This document shows, in pieces, positions 37,099-46,276 of a DNA stretch of 64,000 nt; the first letter of the stretch is position 1; each line of letters opens with the position of its first letter. Origin of the DNA: Chitinophaga niabensis (GTDB lineage Bacteria > Bacteroidota > Bacteroidia > Chitinophagales > Chitinophagaceae); contig NZ_CP154260.1 in assembly GCF_039545795.1 (NCBI RefSeq), positions 5,461,001 to 5,525,000 on the forward strand, written 5' to 3'. The translations under genes were made by a program, and so were the position numbers. A model generated the notes under the pieces. It was not told the DNA's origin. It saw only the letters and a list, made by a program, of their open reading frames with translations, and did no database searches.

Positions 37099-37215
37099 TC
37101 AGGAATAATATCCCTGCAACCACTTGTGTTGCCGGTCTTTTTCTTCCTTTAATATGTTGACCTTCTTTGCAGAAGGTTGTAACCATTGTAATATGATGCG
37201 AACCAGCTTTTTCAT
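37099..37215 (-). CDS. Small basic protein of 38 residues
   Basis: A 38-codon frame from ATG 37215 to TGA 37099 encodes MKKLVRIILQWLQP, then a Lys/Glu-rich part (KVNILKEEKDRQHKW) and GYYS. It starts 13 nt after the peroxiredoxin stop and ends before the shared terminator, so it is probably in the same transcript. The N-terminus could be a membrane-interacting helix. I do not recognise it; it may be non-coding. Confidence 0.4.
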   Translation of the reverse strand: MKKLVRIILQWLQPSAKKVNILKEEKDRQHKWLQGYYS

Positions 37216-37228
37216 AAACAAACGTTCC

Positions 37229-37864
37229 TTACTTGTTAGGCTGTGGCGTTGTTCTGAGATAAGGCTTGATGATCTTGTGACCTTTCGGGAATTTGGCCGG
37301 AATATCTTCCGTTTTCACGGCGGGTACAACAATCACATCTTCTCCTTCTTTCCAGTCTGCCGGTGTAGCCACACTGTAGTTAGCAGTCAGCTGCAGCGAA
37401 TCGATCACGCGTAATACTTCTGTGAAATTTCTTCCGGTAGAAGCAGGGTAGGTGATCATGAGTTTCACTTTCTTATCCGGACCAATGATGAACAGTGAAC
37501 GCACGGTGAATGTTTCTGAGGCATTCGGGTGGATCATGTCATACAGGTTGGAAACGGTTCTATCTTCATCAGCGATGATGGGGAAAGCCACCTCGCAACC
37601 TTGTGTTTCGTTGATATCGCTGATCCAGTTCTTGTGTTTATCCAGTGGATCCACGCTGAGGGCCAGCACTTTTACGTTACGTTTGGCAAATTCGCCGTTC
37701 AATAAGGCTGTTTTGCCAAGTTCTGTTGTACAAACGGGTGTAAAATCAGCAGGATGTGAAAATAACACGCCCCAGCTGTCACCCAGGTATTCGTACAGAT
37801 CTATCTCTCCTACTGTCGATTTCGCCTTAAAATTGGGAGCAATGTCCCCTAGCCTTAAACTCAT
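37229..37864 (-). CDS. 1-Cys peroxiredoxin (Prx6-type)
   Basis: This 211-residue protein has the peroxidatic Cys in FTPVCTTELGK (about residue 45) and the nearby SHPADFTP motif. A later YPASTGRNFTEVLRVIDSLQL segment is typical of the 1-Cys/Prx6 group, and no resolving Cys pair is seen. It reduces peroxides in the cytoplasm. A TATTTTTG -7-like element lies on the minus strand at 37885-37892. A 38-codon frame follows it. Confidence 0.95.
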   Translation of the reverse strand: MSLRLGDIAPNFKAKSTVGEIDLYEYLGDSWGVLFSHPADFTPVCTTELGKTALLNGEFAKRNVKVLALSVDPLDKHKNWISDINETQGCEVAFPIIADEDRTVSNLYDMIHPNASETFTVRSLFIIGPDKKVKLMITYPASTGRNFTEVLRVIDSLQLTANYSVATPADWKEGEDVIVVPAVKTEDIPAKFPKGHKIIKPYLRTTPQPNK

Positions 37865-38027
37865 AATACACCTTTTAATAGATTCAAAAATACTGATTTC
37901 CTACAAATATTATAGACTTTAAGGATTTTTTTCTTAGAATCTTTGTGGTGTTGGGTTCTAAAGGGGTGGAATTCAGAATAAGTTAACAATTGTTTAATGG
38001 ATGCGGCCGGTTTGGGGCTATAAAACC

Positions 38028-38618
38028 TTAATGGGCATTTCCACCCTGTTTCCAGGCATAATAGGCCAGGCTATACTTCATATCGTCCTCAAGATCAGCC
38101 TGTTGGCGGGCGCTGGGCTCATCAAATTCCAGCTCCAGGTACCCCAGGTAGAGCTCGTAGTTCTTTACAAGGGCATGTATGCATTTGTCCACACTTCGGT
38201 TATAGGCTTCCGTTTTGGAGCAGTGTTCTGCTTTGCGGATAAAATAACAGCTGTTATTGGCGTATTCCATCCATTCCTCTTCCTGTACAAATTCAGGGCG
38301 GGCCAGGTGAAAGAGCAGGTTGTCGAATAATACGGGTTCTCCCAGCTGGGCTTCAAAATCAATGATCTCCGGTACCTGCTGCATGGTTTCCAGCTTTTGT
38401 ACAATGGCCATCTGAACGGCTTCGCTTTTGTCTTCAATAGCCCTGATCATGGTATTCAGGACATCGTAGCTGGTCACAAAATCGCATTTGCGCCAGCCGG
38501 TTTCGGTTTCCAGGTAACCCCAGCAGGTGAGGTAATGAGAGTCGTCAAGGATGATCTGGCCTACTTTTATGGCCGTTGCTTCCTGGACCTGTGTAGTATG
38601 TAAGGATAGCTTTTTCAT
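38028..38618 (-). CDS. Protein of unknown function, 196 residues
   Basis: This is a soluble, acidic protein without a signal peptide or membrane segment. It is largely helical, with several Trp/Tyr positions (HYLTCWGYLETETGW, EYANNSCYFIRKAEHCSK) and five Cys residues. I do not recognise a family. A TATTTTTG element lies on the minus strand at 38652-38659. The divergent neighbour is a WYL-domain regulator, which may or may not be linked to it. The frame and codon use look like an ordinary gene. Confidence 0.8.
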   Translation of the reverse strand: MKKLSLHTTQVQEATAIKVGQIILDDSHYLTCWGYLETETGWRKCDFVTSYDVLNTMIRAIEDKSEAVQMAIVQKLETMQQVPEIIDFEAQLGEPVLFDNLLFHLARPEFVQEEEWMEYANNSCYFIRKAEHCSKTEAYNRSVDKCIHALVKNYELYLGYLELEFDEPSARQQADLEDDMKYSLAYYAWKQGGNAH

Positions 38619-38729
38619 GATTGATCGTTTTTGACTGGTTTAATAACGATACAAAAATATTAGGGCTGTGCGCAAGGGATGTGCGTACCGAAATTGTTAT
38701 ACTTTTACCTCCGAAAAAACCCGGAATGC

Positions 38730-39734
38730 ATGCCTAAGAATAAAGATGCCCTTTCCCGTTATCGATGGATAGATGAACGTTTACGCAATAAGCGCCTGCC
38801 TAAACCCAGCCTGGACGACCTCGTTACTTTTGTGTCTGACAAGATGGATAAGTCCATTGCCGTGCGTACTATTCAAAAGGATATAGAGGATATGCGCAAT
38901 GATGCGGAGCTTAATTATTTTGCGCCGATCATCTACAACCGCAGTTCAAGGGTCTATCAATATGAAGATGAAAATTTCTCTATCAGCAATAGCCCTATTG
39001 ATGAAGCAGATCTGCAGGGGCTGGAAGTTGCGATAGGTATACTGGAGCAATTCCGCAGCCTGCCGGTGATACAGCGTTTTGAAGATGCGATCCTGAAGAT
39101 TGCGGCGAGCCTGAAAATGAACCGGCAGCAACTGGAAAACAGGGGCCTGATCAAATTCAGCCGTGGCAGCCAGTATCAGGGCGCAGAACATATTCCTGAG
39201 ATTGTAGATGCCATCAAAAACCTGGAAGTGATCCGCATTGCTTACCAGAGTTTTGACCGTACAGAACCTAAAGAACACTGGGTAGAACCTTATCACTTAA
39301 GGGAATACAACCACCGCTTTTACCTGATCGGCAAAAGCCAGAAGGCCAAAGGGGGCACGGTGCTCACCTTTTCCCTCGACCGCATTGTGAAGTTCTGGCC
39401 TACTGATAAACATTTTGATGAAAAGAACTTTGATGATGCGAGTTACTTCCAGCATGCGATAGGTATCACTGTTACAGAGGGAGAACCGGAAGACATTGTA
39501 CTATCCTACACCCCGCACCAGGGTAAATATGTGAAAACACAACCCATCCATCCTTCCCAGACGATCCTCAAAGATGACGAAAAGGAATGCCGCGTAGGTT
39601 TAAAACTGGTGGTGAACCAGGAGCTGATGATACTGCTGCTGAGTAACGGGGCAAGAGTAAAAGTGCTGGAGCCCAAACACCTGGCGGATGCTTTAAAAGC
39701 GGAAGCAAAGAAAATGCTGGAACGATACCAATAA
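38730..39734 (+). CDS. WYL-domain transcriptional regulator
   Basis: The protein has 334 residues from the ATG at 38730 (MPKNKDALSRYRWIDERL). An earlier ATG at 38679 adds a non-protein-like leader. The N-terminal part is a winged helix-like domain (RYRWIDERLRNKRLPKPSLDDLVTFVSDKM). The WYL part has RIAYQSFDRTEPKEHWVEPYHLREYNHRFYLIGKS and a C-terminal WCX-like end. WYL proteins sense nucleic-acid or nucleotide ligands and are often found near defence genes. Here the neighbours are not defence genes. Confidence 0.9.
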   Translation: MPKNKDALSRYRWIDERLRNKRLPKPSLDDLVTFVSDKMDKSIAVRTIQKDIEDMRNDAELNYFAPIIYNRSSRVYQYEDENFSISNSPIDEADLQGLEVAIGILEQFRSLPVIQRFEDAILKIAASLKMNRQQLENRGLIKFSRGSQYQGAEHIPEIVDAIKNLEVIRIAYQSFDRTEPKEHWVEPYHLREYNHRFYLIGKSQKAKGGTVLTFSLDRIVKFWPTDKHFDEKNFDDASYFQHAIGITVTEGEPEDIVLSYTPHQGKYVKTQPIHPSQTILKDDEKECRVGLKLVVNQELMILLLSNGARVKVLEPKHLADALKAEAKKMLERYQ

Positions 39735-39735
39735 A

Positions 39736-39764
39736 AAAAGCCGCTTCTTACGAGGCGGCTTTTT
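39736..39764. terminator. Bidirectional terminator
   Basis: AAAAAGCCGC / GCGGCTTTTT with a TTCTTACGAG loop lies between the convergent WYL regulator and the 240-residue protein. Confidence 0.85.
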
Positions 39765-39781
39765 AATATCTGCACAGCAGC

Positions 39782-40504
39782 TTATTGGGCAGCTGGTTTT
39801 TCAAATACCTTTTCATCGACCGGGGTATTGATCTCTACTTTCGTATAGTTGATCTTCATGCCCATTGGTAATTGCTCTACTGCAGCGGCATATACATAAC
39901 CATCGCCGGATTTTTTGAAGTCAGAGAAGTTTTCAATGATTTCAATTTCCTGCCCTTGTATAGATTTATTGGTCGTTCTTTTAGTCACGTACCAGTTGCT
40001 TGGATCTACAAAATAATTGGAGATGGAAGCATCTTTGCGGGTGAGTTTGATCTTGAATAATTCCTTCCCGTCAATTGTTTCTTTACCGATCAGTTCTGCG
40101 GTATGGCCCTTTGCTTTGTAATCCACCAGTTCACCGGTAAGGTCCAGATCGCGCTGTGCATCTGCGAGGTCTGCAGGATCTGAATCTACAGGGGCCTGCT
40201 GTTGCTGAACGGGCATGAACGTCCATCCGCTTTTTGGTGTGATCACCTGTATGTTTTTAGTACCCATTGCTTCGAATTCGATACGCATGGCTTTTTGATT
40301 CAGGTTGATCACTTTCAGCGGAAAGTCCATTCCCTGGATAGACAGGCTTCCTTCTGCGATCTGTGAATTGAGGGCTTTTAGTTTGGCTTCGCCACCCATG
40401 GCGGTAATATGTTTGTTCACCACTTCATCCAGTGTCTGTGCTTTTGCGCCAACGGCAGCACCTACCAGAAGCATAGACAGGGTCAACATCCGGAACTGTT
40501 TCAT
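39782..40504 (-). CDS. Secreted LolA/outer-membrane-lipoprotein-sorting-like protein
   Basis: This 240-residue protein has a signal peptide (ending GAKAQ). The mature part is beta-rich with MGGEAKLKALNSQIAEGSLSIQG, KLTRKDASISNYFVDPSNWYVTKR and a final VEINTPVDEKVFEKP. This is the pattern of periplasmic LolA/LolB-like lipid-binding sheets found in many Bacteroidota proteins. Without a search I cannot say whether it acts in lipoprotein transport. It seems to be a single gene with its own promoter element. Confidence 0.7.
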   Translation of the reverse strand: MKQFRMLTLSMLLVGAAVGAKAQTLDEVVNKHITAMGGEAKLKALNSQIAEGSLSIQGMDFPLKVINLNQKAMRIEFEAMGTKNIQVITPKSGWTFMPVQQQQAPVDSDPADLADAQRDLDLTGELVDYKAKGHTAELIGKETIDGKELFKIKLTRKDASISNYFVDPSNWYVTKRTTNKSIQGQEIEIIENFSDFKKSGDGYVYAAAVEQLPMGMKINYTKVEINTPVDEKVFEKPAAQ

Positions 40505-40532
40505 AATAGAGGAGTTTTAGATTTATTGCTTA

Positions 40533-40560
40533 CAAATGTATTCTTAAATGAACATAGCAA
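40533..40560 (-). promoter_or_regulatory. Candidate promoter of the LolA-like gene
   Basis: On the minus strand TTTTTG, 17 bp, then TACATTTG gives a near-consensus sigma-A promoter (TAnnTTTG matches fully). The leader would be about 22 nt. Confidence 0.45.
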
Positions 40561-40599
40561 AAAGCTTTTAAGGATAATTTAACGGTTTTTCCGAGTTTT

Positions 40600-42240
40600 A
40601 TGCCCATGAAACAAATGCAGGTAGCCGGCCATTTGGTGGATATCCCCGGCAGAAGGACCTTTCCAGCGATCGTTACTATAGAGGATGGTATCATCCATAG
40701 TATTGCTCCTACCGATACGGCTATACCCCAACAGTATATATTACCCGGCTTTATTGATGCGCATGTACATGTGGAAAGTTCCATGCTTGTTCCCTCTGAA
40801 TTTGCGCGGCTGGCGGTTCCCCATGGTACGGTGGCCACTATTTCAGACCCACATGAGATTGCAAATGTATTGGGTGTAAAAGGCGTAGAATATATGCTGG
40901 ACAATGCAAAACAGGTACGTTTCAAATTCTGCTTCGGAGCGCCTTCCTGTGTTCCTGCCACGATCTTTGAAACTGCCGGTGCGGCTGTGAATGCGGAAGA
41001 TGTAGACCAGTTGCTGCAACGCCCGGATATCTATTACCTCTCTGAAATGATGAATTACCCCGGTGTGTTGTATAAAGACCCGGAGGTGATGGCAAAAATA
41101 GCCGCGGCCCAAAAACATGGAAAACCGGTAGATGGCCATGCTCCGGGCCTCCGGGGAGAGGAAGCAGCAAAGTATATTGCTGCAGGCATCAGCACAGACC
41201 ATGAATGTTTTACGCTGGAAGAAGCATTGGACAAACTGCAGTACGGCATGCACATCCTCATCCGGGAAGGCAGTGCCGCCAGGAATTACGAAGCACTCTC
41301 CTCCCTGATACAATCCCATCCGCAAAATATCATGTTCTGCAGTGATGATAAACATCCGGACAACCTGGTGGACGGGCATATCAATGAACTGGTGAAACGT
41401 TCACTCGCAAAGGGTTACGACCTGTATAACATTCTTCAGGCTGCCTGCATCAATCCTGTAAAACATTATAACATGCCTGTAGGCCTGCTGCAGATCAGTG
41501 ATCCGGCGGATTTTATTATCGTGGATAACCTGCAGCTGTTTAATATACTGGAAACATATATCGATGGTGTGGCTGTAGCGCAGCAAGGCAAAACCCTTAT
41601 CCCTGCAGTTCCTATCGCACGCGTGAATCAATTCAGCTGCCAGCCTAAAACGGCAGCAGACTTTCATATACCTGCAAACAATGAAACCCGGGTGCAGGTA
41701 ATAGAAGCACTGGAAGGACAATTGATCACCAATTGCATTCATGCAGTGCTGGCACCGCAGAACGGTTTACTGGTAAGTGATACAGGGCAGGATGTGTTGA
41801 AAATAGCCGTGATCAACCGCTATTATGATGCACCCGTGGCAAAGGGTTTCATCAAAAACTTCGGATTAAAGAAAGGCGCCATTGCTTCTACCGTGGCGCA
41901 CGACAGTCATAATATCATTGTAGTGGGCGTGGATGATCAAAGCATTGCAACCGCAGTGAATGAACTGATCCGTTGTGAAGGCGGGGTTTGCGTAACTACT
42001 GATGGAACCACGGAAGTATTGGCTTTGCCTGTAGCAGGGTTGATGAGTGCAGAAGACGGATACCGTACCGCCCAACGTTACAGCGAACTGGATGCAGCCG
42101 CCAAAAAGCTGGGCAGTACACTGGATGCACCTTTCATGACCTTATCTTTCATGGCCCTGCTGGTGATCCCTCATTTAAAACTCAGTGATAAAGGATTATT
42201 TAACGGCGACACTTTTTCCTTTACGGAAGTGATGGCTTAA
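40600..42240 (+). CDS. ade: Adenine deaminase
   Basis: This 546-residue protein fits bacterial Ade. It has the amidohydrolase metal motif [14 protein letters not shown] (His about 54-56), then [17 protein letters not shown] and the family block DGHAPGL (about 180). SVAHDSHN-like ([14 protein letters not shown]) and the C-terminal [16 protein letters not shown] are also present. It deaminates adenine to hypoxanthine for purine salvage. Its stop overlaps that of the convergent anmK gene by 3-4 nt. ATG 40600 precedes [10 protein letters not shown]; the second ATG at 40606 is also possible. Confidence 0.95.
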   Translation: MPMKQMQVAGHLVDIPGRRTFPAIVTIEDGIIHSIAPTDTAIPQQYILPGFIDAHVHVESSMLVPSEFARLAVPHGTVATISDPHEIANVLGVKGVEYMLDNAKQVRFKFCFGAPSCVPATIFETAGAAVNAEDVDQLLQRPDIYYLSEMMNYPGVLYKDPEVMAKIAAAQKHGKPVDGHAPGLRGEEAAKYIAAGISTDHECFTLEEALDKLQYGMHILIREGSAARNYEALSSLIQSHPQNIMFCSDDKHPDNLVDGHINELVKRSLAKGYDLYNILQAACINPVKHYNMPVGLLQISDPADFIIVDNLQLFNILETYIDGVAVAQQGKTLIPAVPIARVNQFSCQPKTAADFHIPANNETRVQVIEALEGQLITNCIHAVLAPQNGLLVSDTGQDVLKIAVINRYYDAPVAKGFIKNFGLKKGAIASTVAHDSHNIIVVGVDDQSIATAVNELIRCEGGVCVTTDGTTEVLALPVAGLMSAEDGYRTAQRYSELDAAAKKLGSTLDAPFMTLSFMALLVIPHLKLSDKGLFNGDTFSFTEVMA

Positions 42241-43328
42241 CCTTCTCCTAACCATAAAGTACCATTCACACTATCCCGCGAAGCCCCTGTAACAGAGCTG
42301 AGCACATTGGTCTTTTGCTGCCAGCGCAAAGCGCCGATCAATGCCATCACCAATGCTTCTTTGAATGCAGCTGTCTGTGCATCCGGCACCATTACGGCAA
42401 CACCAAGTGGTGTTAATTCTTCCTGGATGCAACTGATCAGGAACTGGTTAAAAGCACCACCACCTGTTACGAGTAATTTCTTATCATTTGTGCCCTCCCG
42501 GGAAACAGCTTCCAGCGATTGCCTGATCTGCGTGGCAATATGGGCTACATAGGTGCGGAGTTTACCCTGAACGGATAAAGTATGTTTATGGATCAAAGGC
42601 AACAGTAGATCCGTACCAAAATCATTGGCGAGGGATTTAGGGAAGGCCTGGCTGTAATAAGACTGGCTGTTTAATGCATCCAGTAATGTTTTATCTATCA
42701 CCCCGCCGGATGCGAGGGTTCCATTTTCATCATACATTTTACCCAATGCAGCTGCCAGTGCATCCAGTACCCGGTTGGCGGGACAAACATCAAAGGCATG
42801 GAATGTTTCGCCATTTTTTGCGGAGAGGTTGGCAATGCCGCCCAGGTTAAGCCAATAATCGTACCCGGGGAATAATAATTTTTCGCCGATCGGAACAATG
42901 GGAGCGCCTTGGCCTCCCAAAGCTACGTCCATAGCCCTGAGATCGCTGATCACCGGCAAACCGGTCACTGCTGCAATGGCTGCGCCATCTCCCAATTGAG
43001 CCGTCATGCGTTGTTCCGGCATATGGAAAGTGGTGTGCCCGTGAGAGGCTATAAAATGGACCCTGTGTTCCAGGTTGTTCCTGAAAATGAAATCTTTTAC
43101 CTGCTGGCCGGTATAATGGCCATAGGCGCTGTGCAGCAGTTGATAATCCCGGGCATTTAACGTTACGGCTCCTTTCAGGTCAGCTACCCATTGGGGGCTG
43201 TAAGCCAGGCATTCTGCCACATGGATGGTATACGACCATTGGCCGCGAACCTCGCTCAGTTCCACAAAAGCTATATCCAACCCGTCCAGCGAACTGCCTG
43301 ACATTAACCCTATAACGCTATAAACCAT
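42237..43328 (-). CDS. anmK: Anhydro-N-acetylmuramic acid kinase
   Basis: This 363-residue protein starts [18 protein letters not shown], the ATP-binding motif of AnmK. It continues with [26 protein letters not shown], and [26 protein letters not shown] residues with the catalytic Asp. [13 protein letters not shown] near the end is typical. It converts anhydro-MurNAc from recycled peptidoglycan to MurNAc-6-phosphate. It overlaps ade tail-to-tail. A TATCTTTG element at 43343-43350 on the minus strand gives a leader of about 8 nt. Confidence 0.96.
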   Translation of the reverse strand: MVYSVIGLMSGSSLDGLDIAFVELSEVRGQWSYTIHVAECLAYSPQWVADLKGAVTLNARDYQLLHSAYGHYTGQQVKDFIFRNNLEHRVHFIASHGHTTFHMPEQRMTAQLGDGAAIAAVTGLPVISDLRAMDVALGGQGAPIVPIGEKLLFPGYDYWLNLGGIANLSAKNGETFHAFDVCPANRVLDALAAALGKMYDENGTLASGGVIDKTLLDALNSQSYYSQAFPKSLANDFGTDLLLPLIHKHTLSVQGKLRTYVAHIATQIRQSLEAVSREGTNDKKLLVTGGGAFNQFLISCIQEELTPLGVAVMVPDAQTAAFKEALVMALIGALRWQQKTNVLSSVTGASRDSVNGTLWLGEG

Positions 43329-43342
43329 GCTTAAAATTTTTG

Positions 43343-43350
43343 CAAAGATA
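43343..43350 (-). promoter_or_regulatory. Candidate anmK -7 element
   Basis: TATCTTTG on the minus strand, 14 nt before the ATG, fits TAnnTTTG; the -33 region is unclear. The predicted leader is very short. Confidence 0.35.
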
Positions 43351-43409
43351 AAATTTATGGAATACCCACCCCTCTCTGCATCATAATCCCGGAATCAAAC
43401 CTCATAATT

Positions 43410-45230
43410 ATGAAAAAGTATTGTTTTCTGATCCTGTGCACCATTATTTCCGTTGCTGCCATTGGGCAAACCTTTAAAGGGGTTGTAATGGACAAAGCAA
43501 ATAGCCAACCGATACCGGGTGTTAGCGTATTTATAAAAGGAACCAGAACTGGTACTACCACCGCTTCTGACGGGCGTTTTACTATTGCCCGCCCCAAAGG
43601 GCCTTTCACCCTTATGGTGCAATTTGTGGGTTATCAGTTCGTTGAGAAGCAATTCACGGCCAAAGATTCTACATGTGTGATATTCCTGAGCCCAAGCCAG
43701 CAGGCATTGCAGGAGGTAGTCGTGACCGGGTATGGTACGGTGCATAAAAAATCCGTAACCGGAGCTGTTGCTAATTATGGCTATGCCCCCACCATGGATT
43801 ATGAAAACACCAACGAATTCAAAGGCATCCGTGAGAATGGCTTCCTGAATACGACCAAAAGCCCGCTGAGCACGTTTTCTGCAGATGTAGACCGGGCCAG
43901 TTATTCTCTTGTGAGAACCAATCTCAATGGCGGCCAACTGCTCAAACCCAATGCTGTACGCATTGAAGAACTGATCAATTATTTCGACTATAATTACCCT
44001 GCACCTGTGAATACTGATCCTGTAGCCATATATGCGGACCTTGCTATCTGCCCCTGGAATAAGGAGCATCAGCTGGCGCGCATTGGCTTACAGGGGAAGA
44101 AGATCCCTACTGATAAATTACCTCCTTCCAACCTGGTATTCCTGCTGGATGTTTCCGGTTCCATGTCCCCTCCCAACAGGCTGCCATTGGTGAAACAAGC
44201 GTTTAAAGCATTGGTGCAGCAGTTAAGGGATGAAGACCGCGTAGCGATTGTGGTATACGCAGGCGCAGCAGGACTGGTACTGCCTTCTACTTCCGGAAAA
44301 GAAAAGACGAAGATCATTGATGCGCTGGAAAATCTTTCCGCAGGAGGATCCACAGCAGGTGGCGCAGGTATTAAACTTGCCTACAGAACAGCTGCAGATC
44401 ATTTCATTAAAAAAGGAAATAACCGGGTGATCCTGGCTACTGACGGGGATTTCAATGTGGGGCTCTCCAGTGAAGAAGATCTGCAGGACCTGATAGAGAG
44501 AGAAAGAGAAAAAGGTATTTCATTGTCCGTGCTTGGGTTTGGCATGGGCAACTATAAAGACAACCGCCTTGAAACCCTTGCAGATAAAGGAAACGGAAAC
44601 TATGCTTATATAGACAATTTTGAAGAGGCCCGCCGGACATTTGTTACGGAGTTCGGCGGCACACTCTTCACGATTGCGAAGGATGTGAAACTGCAGGTAG
44701 AATTCAACCCCAAATTCGTGCAGTCGTACCGTTTAGTGGGATATGAGAACCGTTTGCTGAATGATGAGGATTTTAATGATGACAAAAAAGATGCAGGCGA
44801 TATGGGTTCAGGGCATACGGTGACTGCCTTGTATGAATTAGTGCCGGTAGGAGCCAGGGAAGGTTCCGTGGACCCGCTGAAATACCAGAACCCTGTTCCT
44901 GTGACGTATAAATCATCCAGTAATGAGTTGCTGACGGTTAAAATGCGGTACAAAGAACCGGATGGTGAGAAGAGTAAATTACTGGAGAAAGTGTTGCTGC
45001 CGGGTGCTAAGAGTATAGACAATGCGCCGGAGGATTTCAGGCTTGCAGCATCTGTGGCGCAATTTGGGATGTTATTGAGGAGCAGCCCTTATAAAGGCGC
45101 TTCCACTTACGAGTCCGCATTGAAACTGGCGAATGGTGCGAGGGGTACAGATCCTGAGGGATATAGGGCGGAATATATCCAGCTGCTGAAAAAGGCGCAG
45201 TTGCTCCAGGAGTCTGTGGCTACCAGGTAG
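43410..45230 (+). CDS. vWA-domain protein with SusC-like N-terminal region (YfbK-type)
   Basis: This 606-residue protein has a signal peptide (ending AAIGQ), then a CarboxypepD_reg-like domain (about 20-105). A short SusC-like signature EVVVTGYGTVHKKSVTGA follows. Then comes a YfbK-like linker (NTTKSPLSTFSADVDRASYS) and a vWA domain with the MIDAS motif DVSGSMSPP (about 245) and TDGDFN. A DUF3520-like tail follows to the end. Such proteins are exported and probably bind metal and partner proteins; the exact role is unknown. The mixed N-terminus suggests domain exchange with a SusC gene. Confidence 0.88.
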   Translation: MKKYCFLILCTIISVAAIGQTFKGVVMDKANSQPIPGVSVFIKGTRTGTTTASDGRFTIARPKGPFTLMVQFVGYQFVEKQFTAKDSTCVIFLSPSQQALQEVVVTGYGTVHKKSVTGAVANYGYAPTMDYENTNEFKGIRENGFLNTTKSPLSTFSADVDRASYSLVRTNLNGGQLLKPNAVRIEELINYFDYNYPAPVNTDPVAIYADLAICPWNKEHQLARIGLQGKKIPTDKLPPSNLVFLLDVSGSMSPPNRLPLVKQAFKALVQQLRDEDRVAIVVYAGAAGLVLPSTSGKEKTKIIDALENLSAGGSTAGGAGIKLAYRTAADHFIKKGNNRVILATDGDFNVGLSSEEDLQDLIEREREKGISLSVLGFGMGNYKDNRLETLADKGNGNYAYIDNFEEARRTFVTEFGGTLFTIAKDVKLQVEFNPKFVQSYRLVGYENRLLNDEDFNDDKKDAGDMGSGHTVTALYELVPVGAREGSVDPLKYQNPVPVTYKSSSNELLTVKMRYKEPDGEKSKLLEKVLLPGAKSIDNAPEDFRLAASVAQFGMLLRSSPYKGASTYESALKLANGARGTDPEGYRAEYIQLLKKAQLLQESVATR

Positions 45231-45270
45231 TTTGTTGCTGCAACAGGGTACTTTAGCAATGCCCAAAGTA

Positions 45271-45325
45271 CTGGCTGCCAGACTGGTTAGAAATCCTGCT
45301 GATCTCTTGCCCGTCCGGCAGCCAG
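45271..45325. repeat. Long inverted repeat between the vWA gene and upp
   Basis: CTGGCTGCCAGAC (45271-45283) pairs with GTCCGGCAGCCAG (45313-45325) with one mismatch and a 29-nt loop. There is no clear T-run after it; it may be a weak terminator or mRNA element. Confidence 0.4.
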
Positions 45326-45393
45326 AAACTTATCTAATTCAAGCATCGTAAACGAAAAAGTGCTATTTTGGCCCGGTAAAAAAGGGCTGGTAT

Positions 45394-46047
45394 ATGATAA
45401 TAAATCTGAGTGATACCAATTCGCTGGTAGGCGACTGGATGAGTGAGATCAGGGATGAAGTAGTACAGGCAGACCGGATGCGCTTCCGCCGCAACCTGGA
45501 AAGGCTTGGAGAAGTAGCTGCCTACGAGATCAGCAAAACACTCTTGTACACAGATAAGGAGGTAGAAACTCCGCTGGGTACAGCCAACTGCGGTATTATC
45601 AAACATCAGCCTGTACTGGGCACCATCCTGCGAGCAGGACTGGCCATGCACCAGGGATTGGTGAATTATTTCGATAAAGCAGACCACGCCTATATTTCCG
45701 CTTACCGTAAACATAACCGGGACGGCTCTTTTGAGATCAGCCTGGAATACGTATCCTGCCCTCCCCTGGATGATAAAGTACTCATCCTCTCAGATCCTAT
45801 GCTGGCAACAGGGGCCTCTCTCGTTAAAACCATCGATCACCTGATGAGTTTTGGAAAACCCAGTCACATTCATATTGTTACCGCCATTGCCTGCACTATT
45901 GGAATTGAATACGTGCAACGTAATGCAGATGCCAATATCAGCATCTGGGCGGGAGACATTGACGATGAACTCACTGCAAAAGGGTACATTGTTCCCGGAC
46001 TCGGCGATGCAGGGGACCTTGCTTTCGGAACCAAGCTGCAACAGTAA
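45394..46047 (+). CDS. upp: Uracil phosphoribosyltransferase
   Basis: This 217-residue protein has the PRPP-binding motif KVLILSDPMLATGAS (about 129-143), the RRNLERLGEVAAYEIS N-terminal block and the uracil-binding C-terminus YIVPGLGDAGDLAFGT. It converts uracil and PRPP to UMP in pyrimidine salvage. It is a single gene with no clear co-transcribed neighbour. A loose -7-like TATTTTGG lies 28 nt upstream. Confidence 0.96.
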   Translation: MIINLSDTNSLVGDWMSEIRDEVVQADRMRFRRNLERLGEVAAYEISKTLLYTDKEVETPLGTANCGIIKHQPVLGTILRAGLAMHQGLVNYFDKADHAYISAYRKHNRDGSFEISLEYVSCPPLDDKVLILSDPMLATGASLVKTIDHLMSFGKPSHIHIVTAIACTIGIEYVQRNADANISIWAGDIDDELTAKGYIVPGLGDAGDLAFGTKLQQ

Positions 46048-46276
46048 CAAACAGGGTCGTTCTAACGTTTTAATTAACAGCAGTGCCAATAATATTCGCC
46101 CTGCTACGTTATATCATAATCGACCGAATCAGCGCAGACCGGCATTTTCCCTTAAGCATTCATTTTAAATCTATTATGACGAAGAATTTATGTTATATAG
46201 ATTTAATTTGAAATATGAAATATGTTCTTTACCTTCACATCGTATAGTGTCCCTATATATTTTAACCGTTGGCGAA

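Noticed and set aside
46048..46276. Possible small RNA or tRNA between upp and the PorP/SprF gene
   Set aside because: No cloverleaf, acceptor stem or conserved loop could be drawn; nothing more than AT-rich spacer was seen.
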